Below are positions 1 through 12,424 of a DNA stretch of 64,000 nt, piece by piece. The first letter of the stretch is position 1; each line of letters opens with the position of its first letter. Below the pieces are notes generated by a model. The model was given only the letters and a program-made list of their open reading frames with translations, was not told the DNA's origin and did not search any database. The stretch comes from Taiwanofungus camphoratus (lineage: Eukaryota > Basidiomycota > Agaricomycetes > Polyporales > Taiwanofungaceae): positions 1,342,656 through 1,406,655 of the forward strand of contig CP021233.1 in assembly GCA_003999685.1 (NCBI GenBank). Reading direction: 5' to 3'. The translations under genes were made by a program, and so were the position numbers.

Positions 1-1864
1 GTAGGCATGGCATCGGCTCATTTTTGTCGATTCTAATTTATTTTCTTAGCTGACACCGAACCCGATGGTTATCGTCCCATCCACGATCCATCTCGAAAGG
101 TGTACGTAGAGCGACAAGGTGTGGCGCCACGGATCTCGAGGATAAGTAACACGTCTGGGTCACGAGGGACTGGGGCCAAGATCTTCGGTAGTTACTACAG
201 GTATCATTGCCTCTAGTATCTCATTCTGATCTCGACTTAGCAGGCAGCAGTACACGACAAGAGACTGGTTCATCCATGAAGGCGGGAGCGGTACCAGAAT
301 TTTGGCGTCCTGCTAATTACTCCAGCGACAGAACGGTTACTTTGGAAACTCTCATGCAAACTGGTACGCCTGGAAAAGGCACGCCTAAGCAAGCCAGTCA
401 GGATAGTTTCATGGAGATTACCTCTCAATCCGAGAACAATGGTAGCAAAGTGTCCCTTGGTGACGAAATGGGGCTAGAGTCGCAATTGCAGGAGCTAGTG
501 GAAAGCGATATTATTCGATCGCAGAAGATCCCACTCAGAGCCCTACGAGAAGAACCTCGAACTCTTACAGGACCCTCGCATGTGCCGTCACCTGCATTAG
601 GCTTATCGGGGGACGTGCGCCACCGACAAGCGAATCGTGCTGTTGGCAACAGGATTGTGAGCGAGAATCATATACACTCGAGTCTTGCGCTTAACAACTA
701 GAGCAGGCTTCGGGAGCAGATGCGAGCGGACAAGTTATGCAAGCCACATCTAGCACTAGTGCTAGAATGCCAATTGTGGACCCACGATCCTTCGCTTTCG
801 AAGATGGTCACTGGAGACCACAGTCAAATCTTGGTCCGCGTGGGAACCCTGGGCCACAGTCTCATAGTCGCTCCCTCTCTTCTGAGCGTGACCGCTCGCC
901 ACAGGTCCTATCGAGGGAGTCCTCTGGTCGACCAACTTCCAACACTGCTGTCGAAGGTAGACAATTCACTTCGGATGACCTGTCTGTCATAGCATCAGAC
1001 GATGATGAGAGCGAGTGGGAGGCCTCCGGATTCGACATGGATGACCTTGAGCGCATGATGAAAGACGAAATGAAGCAGTTCACGGAGGGCGCGCCGACAG
1101 AGGACGTAAGCGCTGCGAGACACAAAGCTGAAGTCATACTGCAAGCGGCCATACAAAAGGAGGAAAGTTCGCAACGCGCAATGGAGGAAGTCAGCCGGAA
1201 GGAAGATGAGATCAGGAAACAGGAGGAATCCAGGCGGCAGCAGACACTCAAGAGAAAGGAGCAAGACTTCGGAGATTACAAAAGAACTGAAAGCCAGCAA
1301 ATGACGAACACAAGCGATGAAAATAATGTGGAGGCAATGCAAGAGTTTAGAAGACAGCAGGAGGAACTATGGCGGCGTGATGAAGGCCGAAGGCGGCAAT
1401 CCGACACCACGGGGAGCTCTAACAGAATGGAATGGACGCAGAACGAGTCTCACAGAGAGGGATTGGGAGCTGGCAGTGTGGGAATCCAGGCGCGGCGTGA
1501 TAACAAGGCGAAGAGAGGTGATGTGCGCAAAAGAGAAGAGAGGAGAAATGAAAAGGGGTCTGCGAAAATGGAGAACTTCAACAGAAGACACGAAGAATCC
1601 ATGAGAAATGAGCCTGATGTGAAGGGAAAGGGGAAAAGTGCGGTAAAGGCCCAACTAGAGACGGAGGTCAAGGGTAAGGAGGCATTGCGGCGTAGGGAAG
1701 AGGAGTTGCAGCAAAAATCTGAAGACTTAATGAGGAAGGAGGAAGAACTTCAGAGACGCGAGGATTTCTTGAATCGTCGAGCAGAAGAAGTGCTTGCGAA
1801 GATGAAAGCCCAGCACGATGAGTTTCGTAAAGAATGGATTAGAACGGGTGGTAGATTCTCCTGA
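1..1864 (+). CDS. Coiled-coil, charged hypothetical protein (5' end outside window)
   Basis: No family recognised. The best model is exons 50-99, 201-656 and 707-1864, at least 553 residues, with the 5' part beyond the left edge. Bases 1-49 look like the end of an intron (starts gtaggc, has a ctaat branch-like site, ends ttcttag). The other introns are 100-200 (gtgtac...ctacag) and 657-706 (gtgagc...gagcag), and all joins keep frame. The first half is polar and Ser/Thr-rich. The second half, from about residue 230 of the visible part, is dense in Glu, Lys, Arg and Gln with repeated KEEE/RREE blocks, which predicts a long coiled coil, and ends GGRFS. No catalytic motif or membrane segment is visible. 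A structural or scaffold role is only a guess. Confidence 0.6.
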
Positions 1865-2032
1865 TACGAGCCTACTGTCTACGTACCTTGAAGCCGTTGT
1901 CTTCTGTATCCGATCATAGGGCTGCTGTCAATGCATTAGTTTACAAGTACTTTCGCATCTTCAGCTGTTCTAAGTTTGATAGCGTCCGTGTGCAACGCCT
2001 GATACACACAATGGATCTATAGAAAGCCCTCG

Positions 2033-3749
2033 TTATACAGCATTTCCGTCATACTCCTTAATCCATACACCGATTTCGTTCCTTTCCGCACTACTCACTA
2101 CCGCAGTAGCAATGGCAACATCCTGTACACCAACACCTACTGATTTGAAGATTGTCACATCTCCGCTTGTTTTGATCTCCTTTATCTTTTCGTCTCGTAT
2201 CGTCCAAGAATCACCATCTTTCAAATCATCCACAGGGAATTCAATAAGCTCCCCCAGCTCGACCAAGTCAGATGGTCCGAGCTTCGCAGAAATGAGTTCG
2301 CCGGCTTCATGCTGCCCAAGAAAGTGCATTCGGATACTTTCTTGATAAGCAAACACATTACCGTAAGTGAGACAATCCAGACGCACCAGACATGCGACTC
2401 GAGAGTCTACCACAATTGTCCCGCCACGCTTTACCAGGTCTCGGTCGATCTCGTGCCTGTATCGTTATAAATCAATGTGAGTCTAATCGAGACCACATGG
2501 AATGAGGGAACACGCTGTGTTATTAAATCAAGTAAACATGCCGAGAGAATTGTGCATGTCGACTGCAAATTTGCCGATGTACACGAAGGCTGACAAGGAC
2601 AATTGTCGACTTCCTCCCTGCAGCAAGGAACTGACTATAAATAGAATTTAATGTTACTGTAGATGAAGACGTTGCAGGCTAATGTTTTCCGTCGGTTCTA
2701 GCAGCGGTAGTTCAGATGTAGCCCAGCCACCAACGCCGAAGTCATACACCCTTCGACCAAAAAAAGGGAAAGGACGAAAGCGTTATGACAGTGGATCCCC
2801 GTATGATAATCCATAATTTGAACAATGCATAGACAATGACGCATATGTTGACAGCACTCACATATCCGGTGTGTACGAACCGATGAGACATAAGTGAGTA
2901 CCAGGTGAGACATATTCGGATGGAAAGAATGGAACTGTAGACGAAGTAGCAGTGATGATGACATTGGCATTCCGCACATGGGAGCGTAGGCCGGCATCCT
3001 GAACTTCATCCAATCGCATATTCGAGTTAGGTGTTGTCGAACTTGCTGCAGGTAGTTCCCCCATTTCGAAGCGGACGCTTGGGAATCGTTCTTTCAGAGA
3101 AGACACGAGAGATATTAGTCTGGCATTGATGGATCTGTTAAAGATGGTGCAGGCCGTAATCGAAGGAAATGATGTGAGGAAGAGGAAAACATGTGATGAG
3201 ATCTGCGCCCCAGCACCGATTGCTAGGAGTGTACGTGGTCGTGAGTCAGACGAGAGAAGTAGGCGAGATGCAAGGAGAGATCCTGCAGTGAGTTATAGTC
3301 AGATGTAGACAAGATCTTCATAAGGACTGGAGGTATGTTGCCCGGATCGTCCGCGTGGCAGCATGTAACTCATACATACCAGCCGCATTCCTCAACGCTG
3401 TCAAATGCTTTGCGTTGACAATTGCCTTCACGCTACCTGTTTGTTCATCAAGAACAAGGGTACTCGCGGGCAATCCTCGTCTCTTCACCGCAGACGGTGC
3501 GGTCGAAGTAGGGACAGAAACCACCTTCACTGCTGTTCCAATCGAAGATATCCTGGAAGGCATGAATAAAGATCTATGGTGTACCATTGAAAGTGAAAGA
3601 CGATCTGGCTGATCAATCCCTGAGGCACCTGGACTCGAGCCTGAAGACAAGCGAAAAAAGACTTGCGCCATGAGGTTGACAAGCTCGTCGGGGCTGAACT
3701 CTGACGTGATCTGAGCAACATCTGCTTCGGAAAGAACAAGAAGAGACAT
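2033..3749 (-). CDS. Ornithine cyclodeaminase / mu-crystallin family protein
   Basis: Members of this Rossmann-fold family are NAD(P)-dependent imine or ketimine reductases, ornithine cyclodeaminases or related enzymes. The gene runs leftward in three exons, complement(2033-2456, 2862-3282, 3380-3749), giving 404 residues with every junction in frame. Visible family features are the N-terminal LLVLSEADV, the substrate-side stretch GLPASTLVLDEQTG followed by LTALRNAAG, the dinucleotide-binding LLAIGAGAQ around residue 145, and the later CLIGSYTPDM...VVDSR segment. The exact substrate cannot be read from sequence, and in fungi many homologs act in secondary or amino acid metabolism. The first intron is ordinary (97 bp) but the second is about 405 bp, long for this window; I see no gene in it. 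Confidence 0.88.
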
Positions 3750-4288
3750 TTCATGAGCAAGCAGAACGACTTGTGTGCTCGGGACGATAAGCCTGGTTAC
3801 AAGTAACTTTGATCCATTGCACGCGCCAGTGAGCCGTGCCTGTGGCGAAGATATACTAGGTTACTAGTAACCGCCCATGGAGCTGATGACTTTTAAGGAA
3901 AGCATAGTACTGAGACGTAACAAATTCTTTGCGCGCTCAGCTCTGAGTATTGCTGAGCAGGCGTCTAATTCATCTTGGTCCGGGCATAGATCAGTAGAAG
4001 CACCTGGGTGAGGGATATGTCCCGAAGGGGATGAAGCCTCCACCAAGAGCATCATGACGATGAATTTGAATGGAACAAACTGCACACGCCACAGGATGAT
4101 AAACACTAGCAATACAACAACAGAGGAAAATCCGGTTACAGAGGTGACCGATGGGATGAGCCAACCAACGAGCACAAGATCGGCCAGTAGAAATACAGCC
4201 AAATTACAGGTCTATGCGAGTCTAAGAAAGCCGAAAAGGGGACCGAGGAACAGAAGAGTAAAGGAAGTCCTCCACGTCAAACGTGAGT
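3750..4288 (-). other. Intergenic stretch with an orphan hydrophobic ORF
   Basis: This 540 bp gap lies between two leftward genes. On the minus strand 4202-3864 is open for 112 codons with two strongly hydrophobic stretches (around FLLADLVLVGWLI and VVVLLVFIILW), then an acidic tail. It lacks an early ATG, and the frame above it holds a stop, so it is either the last exon of an unrecognised gene, a decayed membrane protein or chance. No splice route from the neighbouring 701-residue gene convinced me. Confidence 0.2.
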
Positions 4289-6746
4289 CTATGCTCTTCT
4301 TCGCTTTGCGGGCGAAGAGTGCCGTTCTACACCAAGGGCGATATGTTTATCCTCTTCATCTCCGTCGGACTCGCGGGAGCGCTTTCTCCTAGGAGAACTC
4401 GACACACTGCGATGCCCAGGTAATCCAGTGACAGGTTCCTGAGAAGAACCAGGAGTGGAAGGACCTGTAGTGCTCTCCTGAGTAGAGACATCCTCTGGTC
4501 CAGGCGTGGAGCGGTCAACAGTCTGAGATAAAGTGTATGATGAGTGGGTATCTGAGGCCGGAGATGCACCACGGTTGGTCAACGCTTCCATGACGGAGTC
4601 TGGAGTCCGATCGAGGTGAGAAGGGGTATCTGGAACTGCTGGCTCTTCGGGAGCAGTTACCGTAGACGGTGGAGCAGCAGCGACGGGAGCAGGGTGTAAA
4701 GGAGATGTTGGAGGTGCTGCGGCGGCTGAACGCTCACCAGAAACAGTGTTGATTGAACCACCTTCATGCAGGACAGAGGAACGATTAAGGCGACGTCGAC
4801 TGGAAGGGCGTTCATCAGAAACAGGAGAAGGACTAATCTCCGATTCGTCGTCGCGCTCGCGTTTGGTGCCGCGAGTTGGAAGAGGGGACGAAGCCGGTTG
4901 CATGGCAGCACGGCCGGTCATGCGAGGGCTTGGGATGGATACCTCAGCTTCCTCCTCCTTGACATCCTGCTCATCGGCAAGCTCAGACAGGTAGTCGATG
5001 TCTCCAGCTTGAGAGTCGGCGCTGTCGTCCGCTCGTGCCGGAGGACGCTCTCGCTCCTCGCTGGGTCTTCTGATACCGCCTTCCCAGTCAGGATCGCGCC
5101 TCCAGCGGGACGTCTCCACGATCCGCAACACCGGCTGTTCGCGCCGAGCACGTTCTTCACGCTGAGCGCGCAGACGATCGAATGCTGCAAGGAGAGTGCT
5201 CCGGGGACCCATGAACAAGTCCGAGAATTCCCGTGCCGTCATGTCCTCCGGAATAAGGTCAGAAATCGAATTAGGGGGGTCCCGCGGAGCTGTAAGAGAT
5301 GGGAGATGAATACAGGAAGACGACAAAGTCTAGCATATATCTCACATGACGGTTGTCGAGGCCTCGGACCCCAGGAAGGATCCCAATAAATGTGGGGATG
5401 AGAACGATCATAGAAAGCACCCTGACGTGTCAGGGGAGCACGAGTGCCGGTGGATGATCTAGGTCGAGCACTTCTAGCATGATGTCTAGAAGTAGATGGG
5501 GCCGGTCCTACAAAAATGAGAGATAAGCACATTTCGGACAGGAAGGAGGAACATGAAGCGTTACCGGTAGGTGAAGAGGGTTTTGGGCCCCATCGGGCCT
5601 CGTCCCAGAAAACATGAGGACGTGAACGATCGTAGAATGATTGATGTCGTTCCAGAGGGGCAGTACGGCGTCTTGGACTGCTCTCGGTAGACTCGCTAGT
5701 GTTGTCATCACGTCCAGTATTAGGACGACGGGCTGGAAAACCATATGTAGTGTAAACAAAACTAAGCTCAGATGCTCAAGCTGTGCTAATCTCACCAGGG
5801 ACCTCATCAGGCGGAGGCATGAGGGCGGTATCGGCTCTTTCGCGTTCCAATCCAGATCTAGAGGGGCCATCCCTTGTGAGCTGACGAGGGGGTCTTGAAC
5901 TCAATGCCTCGATATCCGGATTGGAAAGATCCAAAACCGAATGCTGACGCGAAAGCGGGTGTGGTTGAGGGGAAGACTGAGCAGGATAGATGGCAAGGTC
6001 AGGAGACCCATGCTGAGCCATAGTCGAACTGGTGGAGTCGCTAGGACTGTCGGTTAGATGAACGTCTCGATCTGATGAAGACCCGATCAGCCTAGTCGTC
6101 CTCAAGTAAGGGACGCGCGATACTCACCTCCAGTACTGTCTTCATGATTGGCAAGAATGCCCGCGATTTCCACAACACGTGCGAATGCACTAGATCGTTC
6201 TGTTTCCGCGCGTATAGCTTCAGACAGGGCTTCAGGAGACTCGGCGGAGGAAGCGGAGAAGGGTCCACCATCATTTCCAGATTGCGGTCCAGCAAGGGTG
6301 CCGGGCAGCGGCAGGTCATGAACTGATTCTGCACTCGAAGAATCCGAACTGCTGTCATCTTCGGATTGGATGTTCCAAGTCGTATCGACCAAATGAGGGC
6401 TGGGTGATGGGGCGGAGCTTCGTCTAAGCAAGACGAGATAAGAACGCATTGAGCTAATAGGCATGGTGACAAATTGTCTGTACGCACTCTCTGCTCCGTA
6501 AGAGAACACCTTCTGCAGCAGCGAGGATGGTCGCCACTTCATCTTGAACTTCTTGTGAGACTCGGCTTGCAAGACTCAACAGGCCATTGAGGCGTTGTCT
6601 AAAATTCGATGTTACGGAATCTGGACGAGAGTCGGAGCTCTGATTAGAGGTATCTACAGCAAGACAGGTGGTAAGTACATATGCAAATCACAAGGAACGG
6701 GAAACGCACCAGAACGCATGTTAGACTGATTGGATGAAGATGACAT
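4289..6746 (-). CDS. Large disordered, nuclear-type hypothetical protein with a duplicated exon
   Basis: Seven exons, complement(4289-5289, 5346-5507, 5565-5732, 5796-6071, 6128-6423, 6488-6653, 6710-6746), give 701 residues with all junctions in frame, starting MSSSSNQS. Most of the protein is Ser/Pro/Glu-rich and low in hydrophobics. It ends in two basic clusters (SPRRKRSRES and SPAKRRRA) that look like nuclear localisation signals. Exons 5 and 6 (168 and 162 bp, both phase 1-1) encode related units sharing the pattern APL-R...FYDRS-PH--WD--WGP-P, so this block arose by tandem exon duplication. No enzyme domain is visible. The function is unknown; a chromatin or transcription-linked role is only suggested by composition. 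Confidence 0.7.
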
Positions 6747-8107
6747 CGCGAGGTTAACGTGCGTGATCTAGAAATACGAGTGCTGAACACTAGTAAGGCG
6801 ATGGGTAAGTTGCAGAGTTGTTTGCAGAAAATGAGGCGTTGGTGCTTTGTGAGAAAACCTTGTCTCGTCCCTTGCTTAAATGCATTCTGGTGCCAATGCT
6901 TTGACCTGAGCGTTGTGCCTCCAGCAGCTCCGCGACGATGTCTCCAAGCCCTGTTGTTCCGGGAGGCTCAGGAAAAGCCAACCATTATTGCGTGTTCCCG
7001 GATGGCCGACCAATGCAGTGCAACTATTGTCCCTGTGCCACAGAGCTTTGACTATGAAGCACATGGATGATAGGCTGTTCGCTTGCAGTCCGCCGCTAAG
7101 AACCGAGTCGTACGCTTTGCCCGGAAGTCTGACAAGTGATGTATGCATTCCACAAGACATCTGAAAGCATGAGTTTCGAAACAAAGCAAGACGGTCAAGG
7201 CGTCGATAGACAAGGCGGAGAAGATAACATCACATAGGAAATCAGAAGCCGTGTCAGAACTATTGTTTACCGTACCGAGTGCATCTCCTTCATCTTGGTA
7301 GACCTTCGTTATTCGGCGACAATCTTGTGAGCACGTGGGCTTACAGGTCGCGGCACTTCACCGTGACGACGCTGTTGCCACCTGACTTGTCCTTGTCTGT
7401 TTAGTAGTTGCATCCAATGTTTTTGAATTCCCCAATTTTGGTGACACGCTGCCCAGGCCGAGTACATCAAAAGGTCATAGCTTTGTATACGAAGACGGTC
7501 AGAGCGGACAACATCACCGCCACTCAAGAAGCCATCTTCAGTATTTTTCTGAGGGACTATGTAATCGTATGAGGCAATTCACTCGCAGTGGCACTTGTCC
7601 ATGCATGGCCGGCCCTCTACAGCACTGGGACAAGCCGGGCTAAGTCTAAATCATACGGGATCACAATGCGTGTGCTTTTTGTCTCATGGAGTCCTCAAGG
7701 CGGGAGAGGCGCTGTGGGCACTGGCTCACCGATGAGCTATACTCAAGGAGGACAGTCGCGTGCGCATCAGCATTCGGTTGTCTCTTTTCCCAGGTTGACA
7801 TAATTGATGATTGATTGTTCTTGTAAAGTTGTGACGGGCTTTTCAAAGGTATGAGGCCAAAGTGCTGTATTTGTACCCCCATTTTTTATGCACTTCGGTC
7901 ATGCCGCGCCGCACACTACCAATAGGAACAATACGGGATGACTGCTAACAAAGCTCAAGCAGAACATATGTACGAGGGCAAAGCAGTGGCAACAGAGGGG
8001 TACATATCTTACTTGGCACGCCGGCCAGTTGCATTCAACCTCGAGTTTCCCCTCTTCCTTCCTGCTTCCCTTTGCTTAAGCATCACTCCTCCCATTTTAA
8101 TAGTAGA
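6747..8107. other. Intergenic region with only fragmentary ORFs
   Basis: Several short open stretches lie on the minus strand (for example 7800-7661, beginning MSTWEKRQ, then 7527-7309 and 6981-6790), but I could not join them into a frame-consistent gene and recognise no family. They may be pieces of a small leftward gene or chance. No tRNA or repeat was seen. Confidence 0.3.
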
Positions 8108-9309
8108 ATGTCACCTAAATCGCGTTCCAAGAAGTCCTCTCGCAACACATTTGTTGGTGAGTCTATTCAAATTTACTTCATGTTCATGCCGTCATTTAAC
8201 ATCGTCTTTCTAGCGGAAGGTCGTGAGACCGTAAACCGCAACGCTACGGAACGGGATGATCGTGTCGAGCAGAGACACGTTCAGAGCCCGATCCACAAAT
8301 CCGGAAATAAAAGGTCTCGCCGTGCCCGTCGCCTGGCTCGTCATGCCGGAGCACAAGATAGCGCCGACAGTGGCACAGGTGTATCTATTCCCTTGGAACC
8401 ATACGTAACGTGAGCAAATTCTTTCGCCTTATCGGAATAGGCCAATTGACAAAGTTGCATAGCGATGCCTCCCCGAATGCTTCATCGTCCTCGACTCATA
8501 CCGAGGGTGCGGAAGCACCAAAATTGGAGGGGTCATCTGCATCGGTCGATCGATCTGCCCACGCTCCGGCTTCTGTGCCTCCATCTACATCTGGCGCTAC
8601 GCATGCCGATCCTCAAAGCGACGGATATCACAACATCACGTCAGACCCTGCACCTACCGGAAATACTGCACTTGTCAACTCCATTGCACAGGCTCTACCA
8701 CTCAACAGGCGTCTCAGGCGCTGGGGTGCCATAGCTGACCTTTCTGACCCACCGGCCTGCGGGTATTTTCCACTCGACCAAGCCTTGCGGCGCACCAGCT
8801 CGCTCAGGTATAACCACCCGCGGCCCATGGAACTGGATCATGTGCCGCTTGGAATGGAGGTCTTCCGCATGTATTTGGACGCTAGGAAGGATATGGAACG
8901 ACATGAAGAAGAGATGAGACAACTCCGTGCACGGCAGCGTGACAATGATCACTCTAACGCACCCTCTTCCGCGTCGGACGAGGAGCCCCAAGATCACAAT
9001 CCTGCTGATCCTCCACCCTCATCAGCTGATGATGTGGACCAAGCTGAACGTGGAGCGTGCGAACAAGAAATAACTACGCCCTCCGCAGGACCTTGTTGCG
9101 TTGCGGAGACCTCTCCTTCGCCTTCAACCACAAGGACAGACGTGAAAGGGAAGAAACGCGCACGCGACTCATCTAATGGGCCAGCCTCCGAAAGATCCAA
9201 GCGCGTGCGCGTTGACGAGCTCACGAGAGTATTCAAGCCTCCTTTACTTACCGTGAGGATGCAAATTCGGCGCGTGCACACGGTGTCCGAAGTCACAGAT
9301 GGAGTTTGA
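8108..9309 (+). CDS. Hypothetical basic/disordered protein
   Basis: Three exons, 8108-8156, 8214-8378 and 8441-9309, encode 360 residues in frame, starting MSPKSRSKKS and ending VSEVTDGV. Both introns are short (57 and 62 bp) with GT and AG ends. The N-terminus is rich in Arg/Lys. A more ordered block lies around residues 170-235 (LNRRLRRWG, then PMELDHVPLG and a short Glu/Arg-rich helix). The C-terminal third is Ser/Pro/Glu-rich with a likely nuclear signal KGKKRARD. No known domain was recognised. The neighbours give no functional hint. Confidence 0.65.
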
Positions 9310-10674
9310 GTTCATACTTTCCAGAGGTTGTTTCCAGTTTACACTCAGGATCCAACTCCTGGTGAAAGTCGAACACGTATATCGCCCGATTATCATGCTG
9401 CCCAAGTGCACTTTCGGATCGAGAGCGAGCAGGAATTATCCATCGATAAAGCACCGGCGAAGACACGGAGTGAAGATGACTGACTTCAATCTCACGTCGA
9501 GCGGCTTGCTACTTGGTTTCCGAGTTTCTACCCTTCTCTTTCTCTAATCATCTTCATACCTCCTCGCTTGCACTTTATTTCCCCGTGTATTTTCGCATCG
9601 TGTAGTTTGTCTAGACTGCTGTAAAGGCCGGTGATGCAGCCGCTTTTGCTGCGTCAGCTGCTCTGTGCTTCGTGGGATTGATCGTACAAAGATGTTGATA
9701 CAGAGTAGCCCGCAGTCGTCTGCAATGCTTCAACCCTAACCTTATTTGAAGGCGAACCATGGTTCTTCCATCTATGCTGTCTCACTGCGAAACCTGCGAC
9801 AACTCTCCTAATAAAACTTGATAGAGAGACTAGAAAGTTGCTGTATGAGTGCGATATTGGAAAAAGCTAAGAAGATCGCTCAAGGTCGAACAGGCAGCCG
9901 TTACAACGGTAAGCATCCGAGTCGGTATTCAAAGGATGCATGGAGCAGGAAACTACCATCGTGCAAACACTGGCTTGAAAATGCATGCATGCCATCTTCA
10001 AGCAAGAATTAGTAAGTAACCAATGTCGGATCTCGGATATGAACATGCTGCTTCTTGTGTGAGTGCCGTCATTGACACACTGGTACTTGCTAGTAAAGGC
10101 GGATTGTGGACAGTCGCCGAGCAAGAATCCGCGCCTTATGGGATTCTATCAAGCTGGTAGATCATCGTCGTTGAGCGCTTCTTCCTCCAGGTGGAATTCT
10201 TAAGTGTTCTGCCAAGAAGGCCAGCGTCTTCTCGCGGATATGATTCCTTTGTCGAAAGACGTGGGACTATATCGCATTGCATCAGCTTGAGTGGCGCTGA
10301 ATACCAGCTAGCAATATATCTTTCGGTCTCAGATTTTCCCAGATGCAATATGTCTGCGCGATGCCATCAATAGCTCAAGGATAAAGGAGACCATCTAATT
10401 TTTTTTGGTTTAACAGGTATTTGTCTTTGGACCCTTGATATGTCGCTGCGCGAACTAAACATATGTGGTTATCGTCCTCATTCTCACTCCTATCAAAGGT
10501 GTTCATAATTTCAGAGCTTCTGACATCACGTCGCGTTGATGGACTTGATTCCGATCCTGCTAGTGTCAGGTGATCCCCAGGAACAACCCACACAGCTTGG
10601 TATAAAAATGGAGCTATAAGACATGAGATATAGCGTCCTTAAATCCTCTCACAAATTTCGAGATACGTATAACC
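9310..10674. other. Intergenic region, no supported gene
   Basis: Short open stretches occur on both strands, none longer than about 85 codons and none recognisable. The last ~75 bases before 10675 would serve as the leader of the next gene; a tataaaa-like string sits near 10601. Confidence 0.3.
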
Positions 10675-12424
10675 ATGTCATCTGAAGCCATTATCCAACA
10701 ATCTATTCTCGCTATTCATGAAATGTAAGTTCCTGTTGTATAGTTATATTGTCGACTGGAGGATGGACTCATACCTTTCTCTCAGAAATATCACGAATTA
10801 TTGCCTGACGGCGGCAACAGGTGAGTACACTTCACAGTGACATGCTCAGCACGACTCATGGTATCGAACTCTCTGCATCAGTCCTCTTCATATATGACTA
10901 TATCATTACTTTCGACCAGGAGCTTGAAGTAGTGTGGCGCAGAAAAACAACATGGTCTAGTGTTCTATACCTGTTGAACCGGTACTGCGTGATACCATAT
11001 CTTGTGACTCAAGTTCCGTTTATGCAAGACACCCATTGTAAAGTGCGGGCTGTATCCACTGCATTCTATAATTATCTAACCCTTTGAATGTAGAGGTGAG
11101 CTTGGGTGACGTCCCCTACCCTGATGGCCTGATAGACTATCAGCGGTCCGGCGACTTTACAGCACGTACATTGTCGCACAAGTTGGAAATGGAATCGAAT
11201 GCGTGCTATACTTTCTTTGGGCAGGTTTGTATCCAGCCGATCTTTACTTCATCAGCAGAATTGACTGCATCCCATTAGCTTTTTCGGCGCTGCGTGTCTA
11301 TGCCATCAACGACCGCGGGAGGCGATTGCCAATACTTATTGTATTGTTGGGCTCCGTCCCCTCTATCACGAACATTGTGAGAGCTTCTGTGAACTGATGT
11401 CCAAGGGAACTAATGATTTGCAAGTATAATGCTTCTCAGCAAGTGGCAATTACATTGCCCCAACCAATACCTTGCGCAGTTATCAGCAAACTCCCTCTTG
11501 CTAAGTCTAACAAGTTTGTCAAAGATGACTGTTAGCTTCACAACCTCCACTCTAACTGGTCCTGCAGATGTGCGTTGCCCCCTTATACGACGATGCTAGA
11601 CCTAGTGCAGAACCCCTGCTCTTCTTACTCTATCAGTTGCTGCTGCAACTCGGGCATGCGTCATTGCTTCCGACGCCCTTGTCCTACTTATTACCTGGCG
11701 TACTACATATGCTATCAAGAAGGCCGCCGACGACAAAGATATCAAAGTCTCAACTATTACACTGTTGTTGAGAGACGGTGAGCGTTTGTTGACTCTACAG
11801 CTCCGGTCATCAATATTTATTTGTCACAACACAGGCACTATCTATTTTGGGTACGCTATATCGACATCAATGGTACCCTGACGTTGACACGGAACCCTCC
11901 TGAACAGGGTACTTTTCGGATTGAATGTTCTCGACATTCTATTATGGAGCCTCGACGTAAGTCTATTCGTGTTCTATCAACGACAACGATACATTATTTC
12001 TATGATCAGGTTTTTGATGGCATGCCAGTGTTTATCACAGTGTAGGTAATCGATTTCCTCTGGTTGACCACAGTGCTTGTCCCATTCATCTAGATTCTCG
12101 CCAATCCTAATCTGCCGATTCTATCTCAATCTTCGCCAAGTGCATCTTTCCGCACATAGCATCACGTCCGAGTCCCAGCAATCGGAAATGTCAGATCCCA
12201 AATTTGCCTCCAGGATTGTTGGGAATATGGGAGCACCGCTCAATCACGGATCCTCGTTCGAGCGGGCATTCAACACGTCGGACTCGAACATCGATTTTGT
12301 GGCAAGCGATAGTATTTGCATGCCTTCAGAATACCAAGACGACGGGTTTTCGGAGATTGTGGAGCGCCCGCGAGTTGCGAAGGAGCCTCTCAAGGATGGT
12401 TTGGGATTCCCCGGAAACACATGA
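10675..12424 (+). CDS. DUF6533-type multi-pass membrane protein, paralog 1
   Basis: DUF6533 proteins are predicted seven-helix membrane proteins, greatly expanded in Agaricomycetes, of unknown function. Exons are 10675-10724, 10786-10820, 10882-11042, 11094-11095, 11163-11224, 11279-11376, 11425-11513, 11578-11579, 11637-11777, 11835-11850, 11908-11956, 12010-12041 and 12094-12424, giving 355 residues in frame throughout. Family landmarks are FIYDYIITFDQELEVVW, LLNRYCVIPY, the Cys before the fourth helix, AFSALRVYAIN, VIASDALVLLITW, ITLLLRDG and FYLNLRQV; the C-terminal ~95 residues are polar and presumably cytosolic. Two exons of only 2 nt (AG and AT) are needed to keep the frame. The exon plan is shared with the paralogs at 18476 and 22332. 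Confidence 0.85.

Noticed and set aside
11580-11636. Alternative acceptors replacing the AT microexon (for example AG at 11610 in paralog 1, AG at 23310 in paralog 3)
   Set aside because: They keep frame within single genes but give no shared junction, and break the equal 141-nt exon seen in all three paralogs. Kept as an alternative rather than the main model.
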